A stretch of DNA of 64,000 bases from contig CAWJPA010000003.1 in the NCBI GenBank assembly GCA_963844655.1, positions 124,001-188,000 of the forward strand. The letters are read 5' to 3'. The DNA is from JASHPR01 sp963844655 (GTDB lineage: Bacteria > Actinomycetota > Actinomycetes > Streptosporangiales > Streptosporangiaceae). The translations under genes and the position numbers were made by a program. Positions 9,029 through 18,599 of the stretch are shown here, piece after piece; position 1 is the first letter of the stretch; each line of letters starts with the position of its first letter. Below the pieces are notes generated by a model. The model did no database searches and was not told where the DNA came from. It worked only from the letters and a program-made list of their open reading frames with translations.

Positions 9029-9116
9029 CGGCTCTTCGGCATTTTCCTGGGCGTTCCCAGGCTCCTCCCAGGATCCGCAGGCTGACATCCCAGGCCGCCC
9101 CGGCACGCTCGGCGGC

Positions 9117-10049
9117 ATGGACAACATGAATCAGCCGCGAGGCGGCGATCCGCAGGACTTCCTGCCGACCCAGGAACTGGGCCCGGCATCGGCCCGGCCC
9201 GGACAGGGCGGGGGCCTGCCCGGACCGGGCGGCGGCGCCGGCCCAGGGGGCTACGGTCAGCCCGGGCACGGTTCCGACGGGCAGGGGCGCGATGACCTTG
9301 GGCGAGCCTGGCGAAGCCGGACCAGCCGCGACGGCCGGCCGGAGGTCGGCCCGAGCGGATGGCCCCCGGGGGGGTCCTGGGGGGTCGTCCCCCCCGGGCA
9401 AACACGCCGCCGGGGGCTCTGGTGGGGCACCGGTCTCGCGCTGGTCGCGCTGCTGGCCGGCGGCGGCGCGGTCGCGGTCGCCGCGCTTACCAGCAGCACG
9501 TCCACGCCGGCCGCCGGGCCCACCGGGCAGGCCGCGGTGCTCAACACCATGCTCAGCTCGGCCTCGTCGCCCGCGTCAGCAGCGACCACCGACAGCATCG
9601 CGGCCGGGACCACGGCCGCGACGGCCCATCCGTGCCTGAGCCGGGCGGCCAAGCTCAGGGCGTCCGGGCACCCCCTTGCGGCCCGGGCCGCGCTGCGGCG
9701 CTGCCACCCGCTGCGGCGGATCCGCGCGCTCGGCGGGATTCACGGCCAGTTCACGTTCGAGACCAAGAACGGGCCGCGCACCATCGCCTACGAGCGCGGC
9801 GTGGTCGAGTCGGTCACCAGCACCGGCGTCGTCGTCCAGGCCCAGGACAACACCACCGTGACCTGGGACCTGAAGAGTGACACGGTCGTGCGCCAGCACG
9901 GCAGCAAAGCCAGCACCAGCGCGCTGTCCGACGGTGAGCGCGTCTTCGTGGCCGGGCCTGTGGTCAGCGGGAGCAACGACGCCAGGGTGATCGTGATCCG
10001 GCCCTCCAGCAGCAGTTCCGGGTCCGGCAGCTCCGCATCCGGCTCATAG
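9117..10049 (+). CDS. Membrane-anchored protein of unknown function
   Basis: A 310-residue protein in three parts. Residues 1 to about 95 are a Gly/Pro/Arg-rich cytoplasmic stretch; one transmembrane helix (about 100-122, LWWGTGLALVALLAGGGAVA) follows; the rest is an extracytoplasmic region with an Ala/Ser/Thr linker and a small compact C-terminal domain (about residues 205-295, GGIHGQFTFETKNGPRTIAY onward). That last domain alternates short strands around VVESVTSTGVVVQAQ and resembles beta-barrel DUF5666-type domains; this is tentative. A strong hairpin separates it from the downstream two-component system, so it is probably transcribed alone. A nearby in-frame ATG at 9126 is an alternative start. 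Confidence 0.75.
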   Translation: MDNMNQPRGGDPQDFLPTQELGPASARPGQGGGLPGPGGGAGPGGYGQPGHGSDGQGRDDLGRAWRSRTSRDGRPEVGPSGWPPGGSWGVVPPGQTRRRGLWWGTGLALVALLAGGGAVAVAALTSSTSTPAAGPTGQAAVLNTMLSSASSPASAATTDSIAAGTTAATAHPCLSRAAKLRASGHPLAARAALRRCHPLRRIRALGGIHGQFTFETKNGPRTIAYERGVVESVTSTGVVVQAQDNTTVTWDLKSDTVVRQHGSKASTSALSDGERVFVAGPVVSGSNDARVIVIRPSSSSSGSGSSASGS

Positions 10050-10077
10050 CCGGCCCCAGCCGGTCTCGGGTACTGCC

Positions 10078-10116
10078 CAGCGTCATCCGGGGCAATTCCA
10101 GCCCCGGATGACGCTG
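10078..10116. terminator. Strong perfect hairpin, probable terminator
   Basis: CAGCGTCATCCGGGGC (10078-10093) pairs without mismatch to GCCCCGGATGACGCTG (10101-10116) around a 7-nt loop. It lies 28 bp after the membrane-protein stop and about 50 bp before the response regulator start, so it should insulate the two-component operon. Confidence 0.75.
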
Positions 10117-10163
10117 TGTGCACCACGGCCGCACCCGGCGCGCGAGAATGATCCCGATACCTC

Positions 10164-10901
10164 ATGACTGACCACGACCAGATTCCCCAGGTGCTCGTCG
10201 TCGACGACGAGCCGAACATCCGCGAGCTCGTCGAGGTCGCGCTGAAGTTCCACGGATGCTCGGTGACCACCGCGGCCACCGGGCGGGAAGCCCTGCGGCA
10301 GGCGGACGCCAGCGGGCCCGACCTGATCGTTCTCGACGTCATGCTGCCGGACATGGACGGCTTCGAGGTCTGCCGCAGGCTCCGCGCGCTGGGCAACGAG
10401 GTGCCGGTGATCTTCCTTACCGCCCGGGATACCTCCTCGGACACCGTCACCGGCCTGGCCATCGGCGGGGATGACTACGTTACCAAGCCGTTCTCGGTCG
10501 AGGCTCTGGTGGCCAGGGTTCGCGCGGTGCTGCGCCGCGCCTCCCGGGGCGCCCATGACGACCAGCCGGGCAGCGACGGGGCCATCCTGCGCGCGGGCGA
10601 CGTGGAGCTCGACGAGGCGCGCTGGACCGTGCACCGGGCCGGGGTCCAGGTCGAGCTGTCCCCTACCGAGTTCCGGCTGCTCGCGTACCTGATGCGGCAC
10701 CAGGGACGGGTGCTCACCCGGGCGCAGCTGCTCGAGAACGTGTGGGGGTGGGACTATGCGGGCGAGTCCCAGATCGTGGAGACCTACGTCAGCTACCTGC
10801 GCCGCAAGCTCGATCCGCTCGGCCCGCCCATGATCCACACCCAGCGCGGGGTGGGCTACAGCCTGCGGCCGCCGGAGCGGGGGCAGGCCGGGGCGGGGTG
10901 A
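10164..10901 (+). CDS. OmpR/PhoB-family response regulator
   Basis: A 245-residue two-component regulator. The receiver domain (1 to about 125) has the acidic pocket VVDDE, the phospho-acceptor Asp58 in LIVLDVMLPD, the Thr switch in FLTARD and Lys108 in DDYVTKPF. The C-terminal winged helix (about 145-240) has LSPTEFRLLAYLM, the recognition region LLENVWGWDY and the wing motif YVSYLRRKLD, then HTQRGVGY. It binds DNA after phosphorylation by the kinase encoded next. The stop TGA shares one base with the kinase ATG, so the two are translationally coupled. The target genes are unknown. Confidence 0.96.
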   Translation: MTDHDQIPQVLVVDDEPNIRELVEVALKFHGCSVTTAATGREALRQADASGPDLIVLDVMLPDMDGFEVCRRLRALGNEVPVIFLTARDTSSDTVTGLAIGGDDYVTKPFSVEALVARVRAVLRRASRGAHDDQPGSDGAILRAGDVELDEARWTVHRAGVQVELSPTEFRLLAYLMRHQGRVLTRAQLLENVWGWDYAGESQIVETYVSYLRRKLDPLGPPMIHTQRGVGYSLRPPERGQAGAG

Positions 10902-12481
10902 TGGCCGCGATCACGGGGGACGGCCGCGCGGGCGGGAGCACGGGGCCGGTGACCAGCCGCCGCAGGCTGTCGCTGCGCGCGCGCATGCTGATCGTGCTGA
11001 TCGCGGTCACCGCCACCTTCCTGCTGATCATGGGCGGGGTCACCGCGATCGTGCTCAGCAACCGCCTGAGCGGCGAGTTCAACGCCGATCTGGTCGCTGC
11101 GGCCGCGCGCAACCCGCGGCAGCTCGCGGACAACCCCGGCGGCTTTATCGCGGAGGCCGTGTCCGCACGCACCGGGCAGGTCGTGGTGCTGACGCCGGGC
11201 GCGGAGGCCAGCGCGCTCGCCGGCGTCCTGGGCCAGATGAGCCTGGCCGGCTTCCGCAGCCAGTTCGGCCGCGGAACGGCCACCATCAGCCTTCCCGGTG
11301 ACCAGCGGCTCCGGGCCGTGGCCCGGGTGATCCTGGCGGCTCAGCTGGCCAGCGCCGGGTTCGCCACCCCGGCCGCGGGCCGCTACGTCCTGGTCGTGGC
11401 GCATCCGGTCGACACCGTGACCGCACAGGTGCGCGGGATCATTGTGGCCGAGCTGATCACGGGAGGGGCGCTGCTCGCGCTGCTCGCGATCGGCGGCGGC
11501 TGGCTGATCAGCCGCGGCCTGGAACCGCTGGACCAGATGGCCAGCACGGCCGACGAGATCACCTCCCGGGGCGATCTCACCGCGCGGGTCGCCGACGCGG
11601 ACGACCGGACCGAGGTGGGCAGGCTCGGGTCGGCCATCAACACCATGCTCGACCGGATCCAGCAGGCGTTTGGCGCGCGGCTGCGCTCGGAGCAGAAGGT
11701 GCGCCAGTTCGCCGCCGACGCCTCGCACGAGCTTCGCACCCCGCTAACCACCATCCGCGGCTACGCCGAGCTGTACCGGCAGGGCGCGCTCGGGCCCGAT
11801 CAGCTGCCGAACGCCATGCGCCGGATCGAGCAGGAGGCTCAGCGGATGAGCACGCTCGTGGCCGAACTGCTCGAGCTGGCCAGGCTGGACCGCACCTCCT
11901 CGCTCGACCTGGCCGAGACGGACCTGGCCGGTGTGGTGCGCGACGCCGTGGCCGACGCGGTGGCGGTCGAGCCGGAACGGCCGGTGCGGGCCGAAGCGCC
12001 GCCCCGGCTGGTCGCCGTGGTGGACGAGCCCCGGATCCGGCAGGTGCTGGCCAACCTGCTCGCCAACGTGCGCGGGCACACGCCGGTGACCACCCCGGTG
12101 GCGGTGCGGCTCGGCGAGCTGACCGGCGGGGTGCTGCTCGAGGTGGCCGACGCCGGGCCCGGCATGTCAGCCGAGGACGCCGCGAGGGCCTTCGACCGGT
12201 TCCACCGCGGCGTGGATCAGGCCGAAGGAAACGCGGGAAGCAACGGCGGCGGCCAGGCCGGCCGGCCGGGTGAGCCCGGGGCAGGCCACGGCGCCGGCAG
12301 CGGGCTGGGGCTGTCGATCGTGCAGGCGATCGCCCACGCCCACGGCGGGCAGGCCACCCTCGAATCCTGGCCCGGCCGCGGTACCAGGGTCCGCATCTGG
12401 CTGCCCGCCCGCACCCGGCCCGACGACCCGGGCCCGGGAGGTTGGCCAGCTGCGGGCGTTCCCGATCCTCCTCGGCCGTAA
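10901..12481 (+). CDS. Sensor histidine kinase with HAMP domain
   Basis: A 526-residue membrane kinase, partner of the response regulator before it. TM1 lies at about residues 30-53 and TM2 near 178-203, flanking an extracytoplasmic sensor region of about 120 residues. A HAMP linker follows (LEPLDQMASTADEI), then the HisKA dimerisation helix with the phospho-acceptor His276 in DASHELRTPL. The HATPase domain shows an N-box-like NLLANVRGHTP, the G1/F region DAGPGMSAEDAARAFDRFHRG and the G2 box GSGLGLSIVQ. A Gly-rich insert of about 25 residues separates the F and G2 boxes. A longer upstream frame exists but lies inside the regulator gene. The signal sensed cannot be told from the sequence. Confidence 0.95.
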   Translation: MAAITGDGRAGGSTGPVTSRRRLSLRARMLIVLIAVTATFLLIMGGVTAIVLSNRLSGEFNADLVAAAARNPRQLADNPGGFIAEAVSARTGQVVVLTPGAEASALAGVLGQMSLAGFRSQFGRGTATISLPGDQRLRAVARVILAAQLASAGFATPAAGRYVLVVAHPVDTVTAQVRGIIVAELITGGALLALLAIGGGWLISRGLEPLDQMASTADEITSRGDLTARVADADDRTEVGRLGSAINTMLDRIQQAFGARLRSEQKVRQFAADASHELRTPLTTIRGYAELYRQGALGPDQLPNAMRRIEQEAQRMSTLVAELLELARLDRTSSLDLAETDLAGVVRDAVADAVAVEPERPVRAEAPPRLVAVVDEPRIRQVLANLLANVRGHTPVTTPVAVRLGELTGGVLLEVADAGPGMSAEDAARAFDRFHRGVDQAEGNAGSNGGGQAGRPGEPGAGHGAGSGLGLSIVQAIAHAHGGQATLESWPGRGTRVRIWLPARTRPDDPGPGGWPAAGVPDPPRP

Positions 12482-12528
12482 CGGCAGCCGACCGCGGCAG
12501 CGTGGGCCCTTCCGGCCACGGCCAGCCG

Positions 12529-13662
12529 TCAGTCGCCCGGCCCGGCCGCCCGGGCCACGCCGTCCGCTTCCGGGCCGGCGGTCTCCGGGCTGCCCCGCTG
12601 CTCAGGAACCTGGGCCGGGGCGGGCGGCGCGACCTCGCCCGGGGTCTGCGGCGTCCGGTCCGGCGCGGTGACGCCGGGCCCGCGATCGTCGAAGGTCACC
12701 TCGATGTGCTGCTCCTCGCGCCGCTGGTTCTGCAGCGCCTGCAGGGCCATGCTGGCCCGGTCGGCCTCGGTGAGCGGCGGCTGGACTATGGACCGCGGCC
12801 ACATCCGCCGGGTCAGGACCACGTTGATCTCGGCGGCGTACACGGTCATCTGGACGCCCAGGTTGATCCAGGCCAGCAGGCCAAGCACGGTGGCGAAGAC
12901 GCCGTAGGCAGAGGCGCTGTGCAGGAAGTGATGCACCAGGTAGGTGCCGAGTACCTGCAGCACGGTCCAGGAGATGCCGCCCACGATCGCCCCGGGCAGC
13001 AGCCTGCGGGTCGGCACTCCCCCGGGGGTCAGCACCCGGAACGCGCCCAGGTACATGCCCACGTTGACGGCCGCGGCGCCCACCTGCGCGAGGACCACCA
13101 GGATGAACCGGCCAAAGCTGCCCTGGCCGGAGAGCACCGTGCCGCCGTAGGTGTTGAGGCTGGCCAGCAGCGTGGTCACCACGATCCCCGCCCCGAGCAG
13201 GGTCAGGAACGCGACGGCGCGGCCGAACCGCGGCACAAAACCGGGCCGGGCGGGCCCGGGCAGGTTCCACACCTGCGCCATGGTGAACAAACCCGCCTGC
13301 GCCAGCCCGGTGGCGCCCCAGATCAGGGTGACCAGGCCGACGATCAGCCCGATCACGCTGGACCGCCGGAGCTCGGTCACGCTGCCGGTGAGCTGATGGC
13401 CGATGATGGGGACCTGCTTGGCCACCGCGTCGAGTGCCTCCTGGCGGAACGCCTCGTTGCTCGAGGCGATCAGGCCCAGGATCGTCACCATGATCAGCAG
13501 CAGCGGGAACAGCGAGATGAACGCGGAGTAGCACAGGTTCGCGACCAGCACGCCCCCGTTGTCGTCGCCGTACTTCTTCACCACGCCGAACACGAACCCC
13601 AGCGGCGTGTGCCGTTGCTGCACCTGGTCGACCCGCCGGACGGCCCGTTCGATCGGATTCAT
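12529..13662 (-). CDS. YihY/BrkB-family inner membrane protein
   Basis: A 377-residue integral membrane protein with about six hydrophobic segments and the family motifs DDNGGVLVANLCYSAFISLFP near the N-terminus, LIWGATGLAQAG in the middle, and GGISWTVLQVLGTYLVHHFL with YGVFATVLGLLAWI later. The family was once annotated as ribonuclease BN and is now simply a conserved membrane protein of unknown role. After the last helix there is a charged and Pro/Ala-rich cytoplasmic tail of about 90 residues. The ATG at 13660-13662 begins MNPIERAVRRVDQ, the usual amphipathic start; a longer frame runs through the neighbour and is not credible. It follows the TMEM175-like gene by 89 bp on the same strand. 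Confidence 0.9.
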   Translation of the reverse strand: MNPIERAVRRVDQVQQRHTPLGFVFGVVKKYGDDNGGVLVANLCYSAFISLFPLLLIMVTILGLIASSNEAFRQEALDAVAKQVPIIGHQLTGSVTELRRSSVIGLIVGLVTLIWGATGLAQAGLFTMAQVWNLPGPARPGFVPRFGRAVAFLTLLGAGIVVTTLLASLNTYGGTVLSGQGSFGRFILVVLAQVGAAAVNVGMYLGAFRVLTPGGVPTRRLLPGAIVGGISWTVLQVLGTYLVHHFLHSASAYGVFATVLGLLAWINLGVQMTVYAAEINVVLTRRMWPRSIVQPPLTEADRASMALQALQNQRREEQHIEVTFDDRGPGVTAPDRTPQTPGEVAPPAPAQVPEQRGSPETAGPEADGVARAAGPGD

Positions 13663-13751
13663 CGCGCGCCTGCCTACTCCGCTCGCCCTTGGGCTGCCCG
13701 GCGGCAGCCAGGCCAAACCGCGCGGCGGATCCGGCCGTCGCGGCGGGCGGC

Positions 13752-14402
13752 TCACGCCACCGGTCCGTACCCCTCCTCGGGTAGCGGGTCGGGCAAGTGG
13801 TTGAACAGGTAGAACAGGGCGAGCAGGCCGTACACCGCCAGCGCGGCGACCGCCGACCAGAACGCGGCGATGAGCGTCCCAGCCAGGTAGCCCACCAGGC
13901 CGATGCTCCACCGCGGGATCCGCACGCCCCGGCCAACCCGCGGGAGCGCTTCGCGCAGCCGCCGCGCGCTGCCGGTGCCCAGCCTGTCGGCGTTCCGGAT
14001 CAGGTGCACCCAGATCGCGTTGTAGCAGACCGAGATCACGAGCATGACCGCGCCGTAGACCACGGCCGCGGGCCGGCCGCTGGCGCTGGTCGGCCCGGTC
14101 AGGTGCTCGGCCACCAGCGCGGTGGGGAACGGGATGGCCACGATCCCCATGAGCAGCAGCAGGTTCAGCACCAGCAGCGGCCGGTCAATGACCCGCACGT
14201 GCCCGAACAGCGTGTGGTGGTTGATCCACATGATGCCGATGGTCATGAAGCTGACCACGTAGGCGGCGTACTGCGGCCAGGCCAGGGCGAGCACCCGGTA
14301 GTCAAGCGCCGCGTGGCCGATCGGCAGCAGGTCGAACACCAGCACCGTGATCGCCACCGCGAAGACGCCGTCGCTGAACGACTCGGCGCGCCGGGAGTCC
14401 AT
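13752..14402 (-). CDS. TMEM175-family potassium channel-like protein (DUF1211)
   Basis: A 216-residue membrane protein with six hydrophobic segments. The N-terminal helix carries the family signature RRAESFSDGVFAVAITVLV; in bacterial TMEM175 channels this RxxxFSD helix lines the potassium pore. Only one six-helix unit is present, as in other bacterial members, which assemble as tetramers. The tail YLFNHLPDPLPEEGY is cytoplasmic. It is nine bases downstream of the Fe-S reductase gene on the same strand, so they may be co-transcribed; a functional link (membrane potential and redox) is speculation. Confidence 0.92.
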   Translation of the reverse strand: MDSRRAESFSDGVFAVAITVLVFDLLPIGHAALDYRVLALAWPQYAAYVVSFMTIGIMWINHHTLFGHVRVIDRPLLVLNLLLLMGIVAIPFPTALVAEHLTGPTSASGRPAAVVYGAVMLVISVCYNAIWVHLIRNADRLGTGSARRLREALPRVGRGVRIPRWSIGLVGYLAGTLIAAFWSAVAALAVYGLLALFYLFNHLPDPLPEEGYGPVA

Positions 14403-14411
14403 GCCGTCCGG

Positions 14412-16550
14412 TCAGCCGGCGGCGCCCGGGCCCGCGCCGTCGGCCGGCCGCACCGACCGGGCGAGCACCTGCGCCACGTCCACGACCTCCAGCGACTCCC
14501 TGGCCTCGCCCGAGCTCTTCTTCGCGCTGACCGCGTCGCCGAGCATGACCAGGCAGTACGGGCACCCGGTGGAGATCGTGTCCGGACCGGTGCCCAGCGC
14601 CTCGTCGATCCGCTCGGTGTTGATCCGCTTGCCGATCCGCTCCTCCATCCACATCCGCGCCCCGCCCGCGCCGCAGCAGAAGCCGCGCTCCTTGCAGCGG
14701 GGCATCTCCTGGGCCTGGACGCCAGGCACCTGCTCCATGATCTCTCGCGGCGCGGTGAACACCCGGTTGTGCCGGCCCAGGAAGCACGGGTCGTGATAGG
14801 TGATCTTCTCCTCGACCGGGGTCACCGGCGTGAGCTTGCCGTCGGCCACCAGCCGGGCCAGCAGCTGGGTGTGATGGATCACCTCGTAGTCGCCGCCGAG
14901 CTGCGGGTACTCGTTGGCGATCGCGTTGAAGCAGTGCGGGCAGCTGGCCACGATCTTGCGGGCCTTGGCCTCGTTGAGCGTCTCGATGTTCTGCTGGGCC
15001 AGCATCGAGAACACGAACTCGTTGCCCATCCGGCGCGCGGGGTCCCCGGTGCAGGTCTCGGCGGGGCCCAGCACCGCGAACGACACGCCCGCGGTGTGCA
15101 GCAGCTCCGCGATCGCCCGCGTGGTCTTGCGGGCCCGGTCCTCCAGCGCCCCGGCGCAGCCCACCCAGAACAGGTACTCCACGTCCTCGCCGATCGGGCC
15201 GTCCACCACCGGAACCTCGAAGCCGAGCCCCTCGGCCCAGTCAAGCCGCCGGGCTGCGCCCATGCCCCACGGGTCGCCCTTGTTCTCCAGGTTCTTCAGC
15301 ATCGTGGCCGCCTCGGTGGGGAAGGCGGACTCGATCAGCACCTGGTGCCGGCGCAGGTCGGTGATGTGGTCGATGTGCTCGATGTCGACCGGGCATTCCT
15401 CCACGCAGGCGCCGCAGTTGGTGCAGGACCAGATCACGTCGGGATCGATCACCCCGTTCGCGGCCTCGTCCCCGACCAGCGGCCGCTCGGCCTCGGCCTT
15501 CACCGCGTCCGGCAGCTTGTCCCTGGCCTCATCCGACCCGGCCAGCAGGTACGGGGCCTTGGCGAACGCGTGGTCACGCAGGTCCAGGATCAGCATCTTC
15601 GGGGACAGCGGCTTGCCCGTGGCCCAGGCCGGGCACTGCGACTGGCACCGCCCGCACTCGGTGCAGGTGGCCATGTCCAGCATGCCCTTCCAGGTGAAGT
15701 CCTCGATCTTGCCGCGGCCGAAGATGTCGGTGTCCGGGTCCGCCTCCTCGAAGTCGAGCACCTTGCCCCCCGAGCGCATCGGCTGCAGGGCCCGCAGCCC
15801 GTTCGGGCGCCGGGAGAACAGCACGTTCAGCGGGGCGATCCCGATGTGCAGGTGCTTGGAGTAGGTGACGAAGACCAGGAAGCCGAGGATGACCGCGAGC
15901 TGCAGCAGGATGAAGGTGGTCTCGATCGCCTGGTTCGCGCTCAGCCCGAGCGGGGCCAGCCAGTGCCCGACGATCTGCGACGCGAACGCGCCGTGGGCGT
16001 AAGGGAACACCCCGGTGTTGATCTGCGCGCCGCGGTACACCAGCAGCGTCGCGACCACGAGGAAGATGCCGAGCAGCACCAGCCACGCCGCGCCGGTATG
16101 CGACCCGAAGAACCGTGACTTCCGGCCTTCCTCCTTCGGGCTGTTCCGGAGCCTGATGATCGCGAAGGTGCCGATGCCGACGAGCACCCCGACCGCGAAC
16201 AGGTCCTCAAGGAAGCCGATCACCGGCCAGTGCCCGATCCCGGGAATCGCGAACGTCCGGTTGAACAGGTCGCCGTAGGCCTCGATGATGGTCAGGGCCA
16301 GGATGATGAAGCCCCAGAACGTCAGGAAGTGGGCCACCCCCGGCACCGACCACTTGAGGAGCTTGCGCTGCCCGAACACCTCGGTTAGCTGGGTCTCGGC
16401 GTCCCGGCCCGGGTGCTCGCGCACGGACTGGATCCGCTCCGGGGCCAGCTGGCCGGCCTGGCCGATGCGGTAGAGCCACCACAGCCTCCGCCCGGCGACC
16501 GCGAACGCGACGACGGTCAGGGCGAGCCCGATGATGATGCGCACTGCCAA
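14412..16550 (-). CDS. Membrane-bound Fe-S heterodisulfide-reductase-like oxidoreductase
   Basis: A protein of about 712 residues. The N-terminal third has five to six transmembrane segments of the nitrate-reductase gamma/cytochrome type. It is followed by two [4Fe-4S] clusters, CTECGRCQSQCPAW (about residue 296) and CTNCGACVEECPVDIEHID (about 376), and then two CCG-type cysteine-rich domains (CPHCFN and GFCCGAGGARMWMEE). The architecture matches the conserved actinobacterial protein represented by M. tuberculosis Rv0338c and suggests electron transfer between the quinone pool and a cytoplasmic partner; the natural substrate is not known. I choose TTG 16550 because GGAGG lies five bases upstream and TM1 begins at once. 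GTG 16604 would add 18 residues without a ribosome site. Confidence 0.9.
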   Translation of the reverse strand: MAVRIIIGLALTVVAFAVAGRRLWWLYRIGQAGQLAPERIQSVREHPGRDAETQLTEVFGQRKLLKWSVPGVAHFLTFWGFIILALTIIEAYGDLFNRTFAIPGIGHWPVIGFLEDLFAVGVLVGIGTFAIIRLRNSPKEEGRKSRFFGSHTGAAWLVLLGIFLVVATLLVYRGAQINTGVFPYAHGAFASQIVGHWLAPLGLSANQAIETTFILLQLAVILGFLVFVTYSKHLHIGIAPLNVLFSRRPNGLRALQPMRSGGKVLDFEEADPDTDIFGRGKIEDFTWKGMLDMATCTECGRCQSQCPAWATGKPLSPKMLILDLRDHAFAKAPYLLAGSDEARDKLPDAVKAEAERPLVGDEAANGVIDPDVIWSCTNCGACVEECPVDIEHIDHITDLRRHQVLIESAFPTEAATMLKNLENKGDPWGMGAARRLDWAEGLGFEVPVVDGPIGEDVEYLFWVGCAGALEDRARKTTRAIAELLHTAGVSFAVLGPAETCTGDPARRMGNEFVFSMLAQQNIETLNEAKARKIVASCPHCFNAIANEYPQLGGDYEVIHHTQLLARLVADGKLTPVTPVEEKITYHDPCFLGRHNRVFTAPREIMEQVPGVQAQEMPRCKERGFCCGAGGARMWMEERIGKRINTERIDEALGTGPDTISTGCPYCLVMLGDAVSAKKSSGEARESLEVVDVAQVLARSVRPADGAGPGAAG

Positions 16551-16653
16551 GGTGACCTCCGGATGCAGGGTGTAATCCCCACCTGATGATCGCTTAGCGA
16601 CCACAGGGTGACAGCGTACGCCGGGGGCACAATCCTACTGTTCGGTAACTTGG

Positions 16654-18519
16654 CTACAGCCGCCAGGCCAGCACCCGGCCCGCGTGCACGGGCGGCCGGC
16701 CGAACAGCCGCACCAGGTACCGCCCGAGCGCCGAGTCCGGGCTGGTGACCGCCACCACGGCCGCGGGGTGCCAGGTATCGAGGTCGGTCTTCAGCTGCTC
16801 CGGCGACGGCGCGGCGGCGGGCCGTCCCCCGGACCAGAGCCCGTCGAGGTACTGGGCGGTGGCGGCCACCCCGTTCCCCTCCACGTAGGCCCGCCCGTTC
16901 CAGGCCGGCCCGGTGAAGTAGCCGCCGATCAGCGAGTCCGGCTCACCGGTATCGGCCTGCCAGCGCAGCGCGGCGGTCAGGGTGGCGGTCGGCACCGGGA
17001 CGACCAGCACCCGGGCGTCCGGGGACAGGTGCAGCGCGGCGAAGGCCGCGGACCAGCCGGCCGGGAGCGGCTCGGCGGTGGCAGCCGGCAGCGGCCGCGG
17101 GATCAGCGGCAGGCACACCAGGACCGCCGCGGCGGTCACCAGCGTCCCGCCGTAGCGGATGGAGGAGGCCCGCGCTCGGGTCATATCCAGCCCGTACGCC
17201 AGGAGTGCGGCCGCCATGCCGTCCGCGACAATGGAGAACCTGTCCGGCAGGGCCGCGCCAACCACCGGGACCGACTCAAGCCAGTGCCAGGGCAGCGTCA
17301 CGCCCGCGTGGAGAGTCCCGCCCACCAGGGGATGCCCGCCGAGCGACAGCAGTTCGAGCACGACCAGGGTCACCGCGGTGGCCCGGACGGCCGGCCGCCG
17401 CCAGAACGCGATCGTGATGGCGGCCAGGGCCACGATCAGCGGCCAGCCGAGATAGGCCAGGTATTCCGGCGCACCGCCCTGGTACCTGGCCGCCGTCGCG
17501 GCGCTGCCCGAGGTGTGGAGCAGCAGGTAGCGCGATGGGGTCACGAACGAGGTGACGTCGTTCTTGAAGAAGTCAGGCAGGAACGCGCTGCCGCTCTGGG
17601 CCAGCGGCCCGGCGAACTGCACCCACAGCGCGTAGCCGCACAGCAGCAGCGTGACCCCGGCCGCGACCCCGAGCCCGGCGGCCACGGGCCCGGCCCGGCT
17701 GACCGCGGTGCGCGGCTGCCCGGCGGCGAGCACAGCGACCAGCAGCGCCCCGGCGATCCCGGTGAGCAGCAGCAGTTCCTCCGCAGTGAACAGCTGCGCC
17801 GTGGCCAGCAAGCCGAGCCAGAGGCCGGTGCGCAGCGTCGCTAGACCGGGGGGACGACCCCCCGGACCCCCCGCGGGCTCATCCGCTCGGGCCAGCCTTC
17901 GGCCGACCGTCGCGTCTGGCCCAGCTGACGCTGGAGTCTGCGGGCGCAGGCACAGGCGGAGCAGCGCATCGATGATCAGCGGCGGCAGGATGGCCAGCTG
18001 GAGGTTGTAGTGGCCGATCGACGCGTGCAGCAGGGCCGGGGAGAAGCCGTAGACCGCACCGGCCAGGGCAGCGGCGCCGAGGCTCACGTCCCAGCGCCGG
18101 AGCACGTAGAACAGGCTGGCCGCGGACCCGGCGAAGCCCACGGTGGTCAGCACGGTCAGGCTGGCTTGCGGCCCGAGCGCCAGCGTCACCGGCGCGAGCA
18201 GCACCCCGGGCAGCAGCAGGAAGGTGTTCCACATCACGTTGACGCCCTGCGGGGCGTTCATGGCCGCGGTGACCAGCGCGGGCAGGCGCAGGTGCGCGAC
18301 CGCGGTGGCGTCGTAACGGAGGAACCAGGCGAACAGGTCGGCGTCGTTCGCGTTGCCTGCGACCGTGCTGGACGCGGGGTCGGCCCACAGCCGCCACGTC
18401 ACCGCGACCGCGGCCAGCAGGTAGCAGGCCAGGATCAGGCCGGTCAGCACGCGCCGGCTGCGCAGCGGCCCCCGTGTGACGGCGGCCGGCGCGGCGAGCG
18501 CCGGCAGGACTCGCGCCAC
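16654..18519 (-). CDS. Large polytopic membrane protein, GT-C-like
   Basis: A 621-residue membrane protein with at least eleven hydrophobic segments and a soluble C-terminal region of about 150 residues. An early loop NANDADLFAWFLRYDATAVA with conserved acidic residues, and APQGVNVMWN after the second helix, resemble the first extracytoplasmic loop of GT-C glycosyltransferases that use polyprenyl-phosphate sugars. I cannot name a family with certainty. GTG 18519 is chosen because GGAAGGAGG lies just upstream; the much longer open frame reading back to 20013 is a shadow of the DUF2079 gene. It lies 80 bp downstream of that gene on the same strand. A low-complexity Gly/Pro cytoplasmic loop occurs near residue 215. 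Confidence 0.8.
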   Translation of the reverse strand: MARVLPALAAPAAVTRGPLRSRRVLTGLILACYLLAAVAVTWRLWADPASSTVAGNANDADLFAWFLRYDATAVAHLRLPALVTAAMNAPQGVNVMWNTFLLLPGVLLAPVTLALGPQASLTVLTTVGFAGSAASLFYVLRRWDVSLGAAALAGAVYGFSPALLHASIGHYNLQLAILPPLIIDALLRLCLRPQTPASAGPDATVGRRLARADEPAGGPGGRPPGLATLRTGLWLGLLATAQLFTAEELLLLTGIAGALLVAVLAAGQPRTAVSRAGPVAAGLGVAAGVTLLLCGYALWVQFAGPLAQSGSAFLPDFFKNDVTSFVTPSRYLLLHTSGSAATAARYQGGAPEYLAYLGWPLIVALAAITIAFWRRPAVRATAVTLVVLELLSLGGHPLVGGTLHAGVTLPWHWLESVPVVGAALPDRFSIVADGMAAALLAYGLDMTRARASSIRYGGTLVTAAAVLVCLPLIPRPLPAATAEPLPAGWSAAFAALHLSPDARVLVVPVPTATLTAALRWQADTGEPDSLIGGYFTGPAWNGRAYVEGNGVAATAQYLDGLWSGGRPAAAPSPEQLKTDLDTWHPAAVVAVTSPDSALGRYLVRLFGRPPVHAGRVLAWRL

Positions 18520-18599
18520 GCGGCCTCCTTCCTGACCCGCCGATCCCGCGTCTTCCCCCGCCCCCGGTCCCGGCCTGCCGGACGCGCGGATGGTGCAGG

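Noticed and set aside
13797..16118. Long plus-strand frame opposite the Fe-S reductase
   Set aside because: His/Arg/Gly-rich composition without motifs; the minus strand encodes clear Fe-S and CCG domains.
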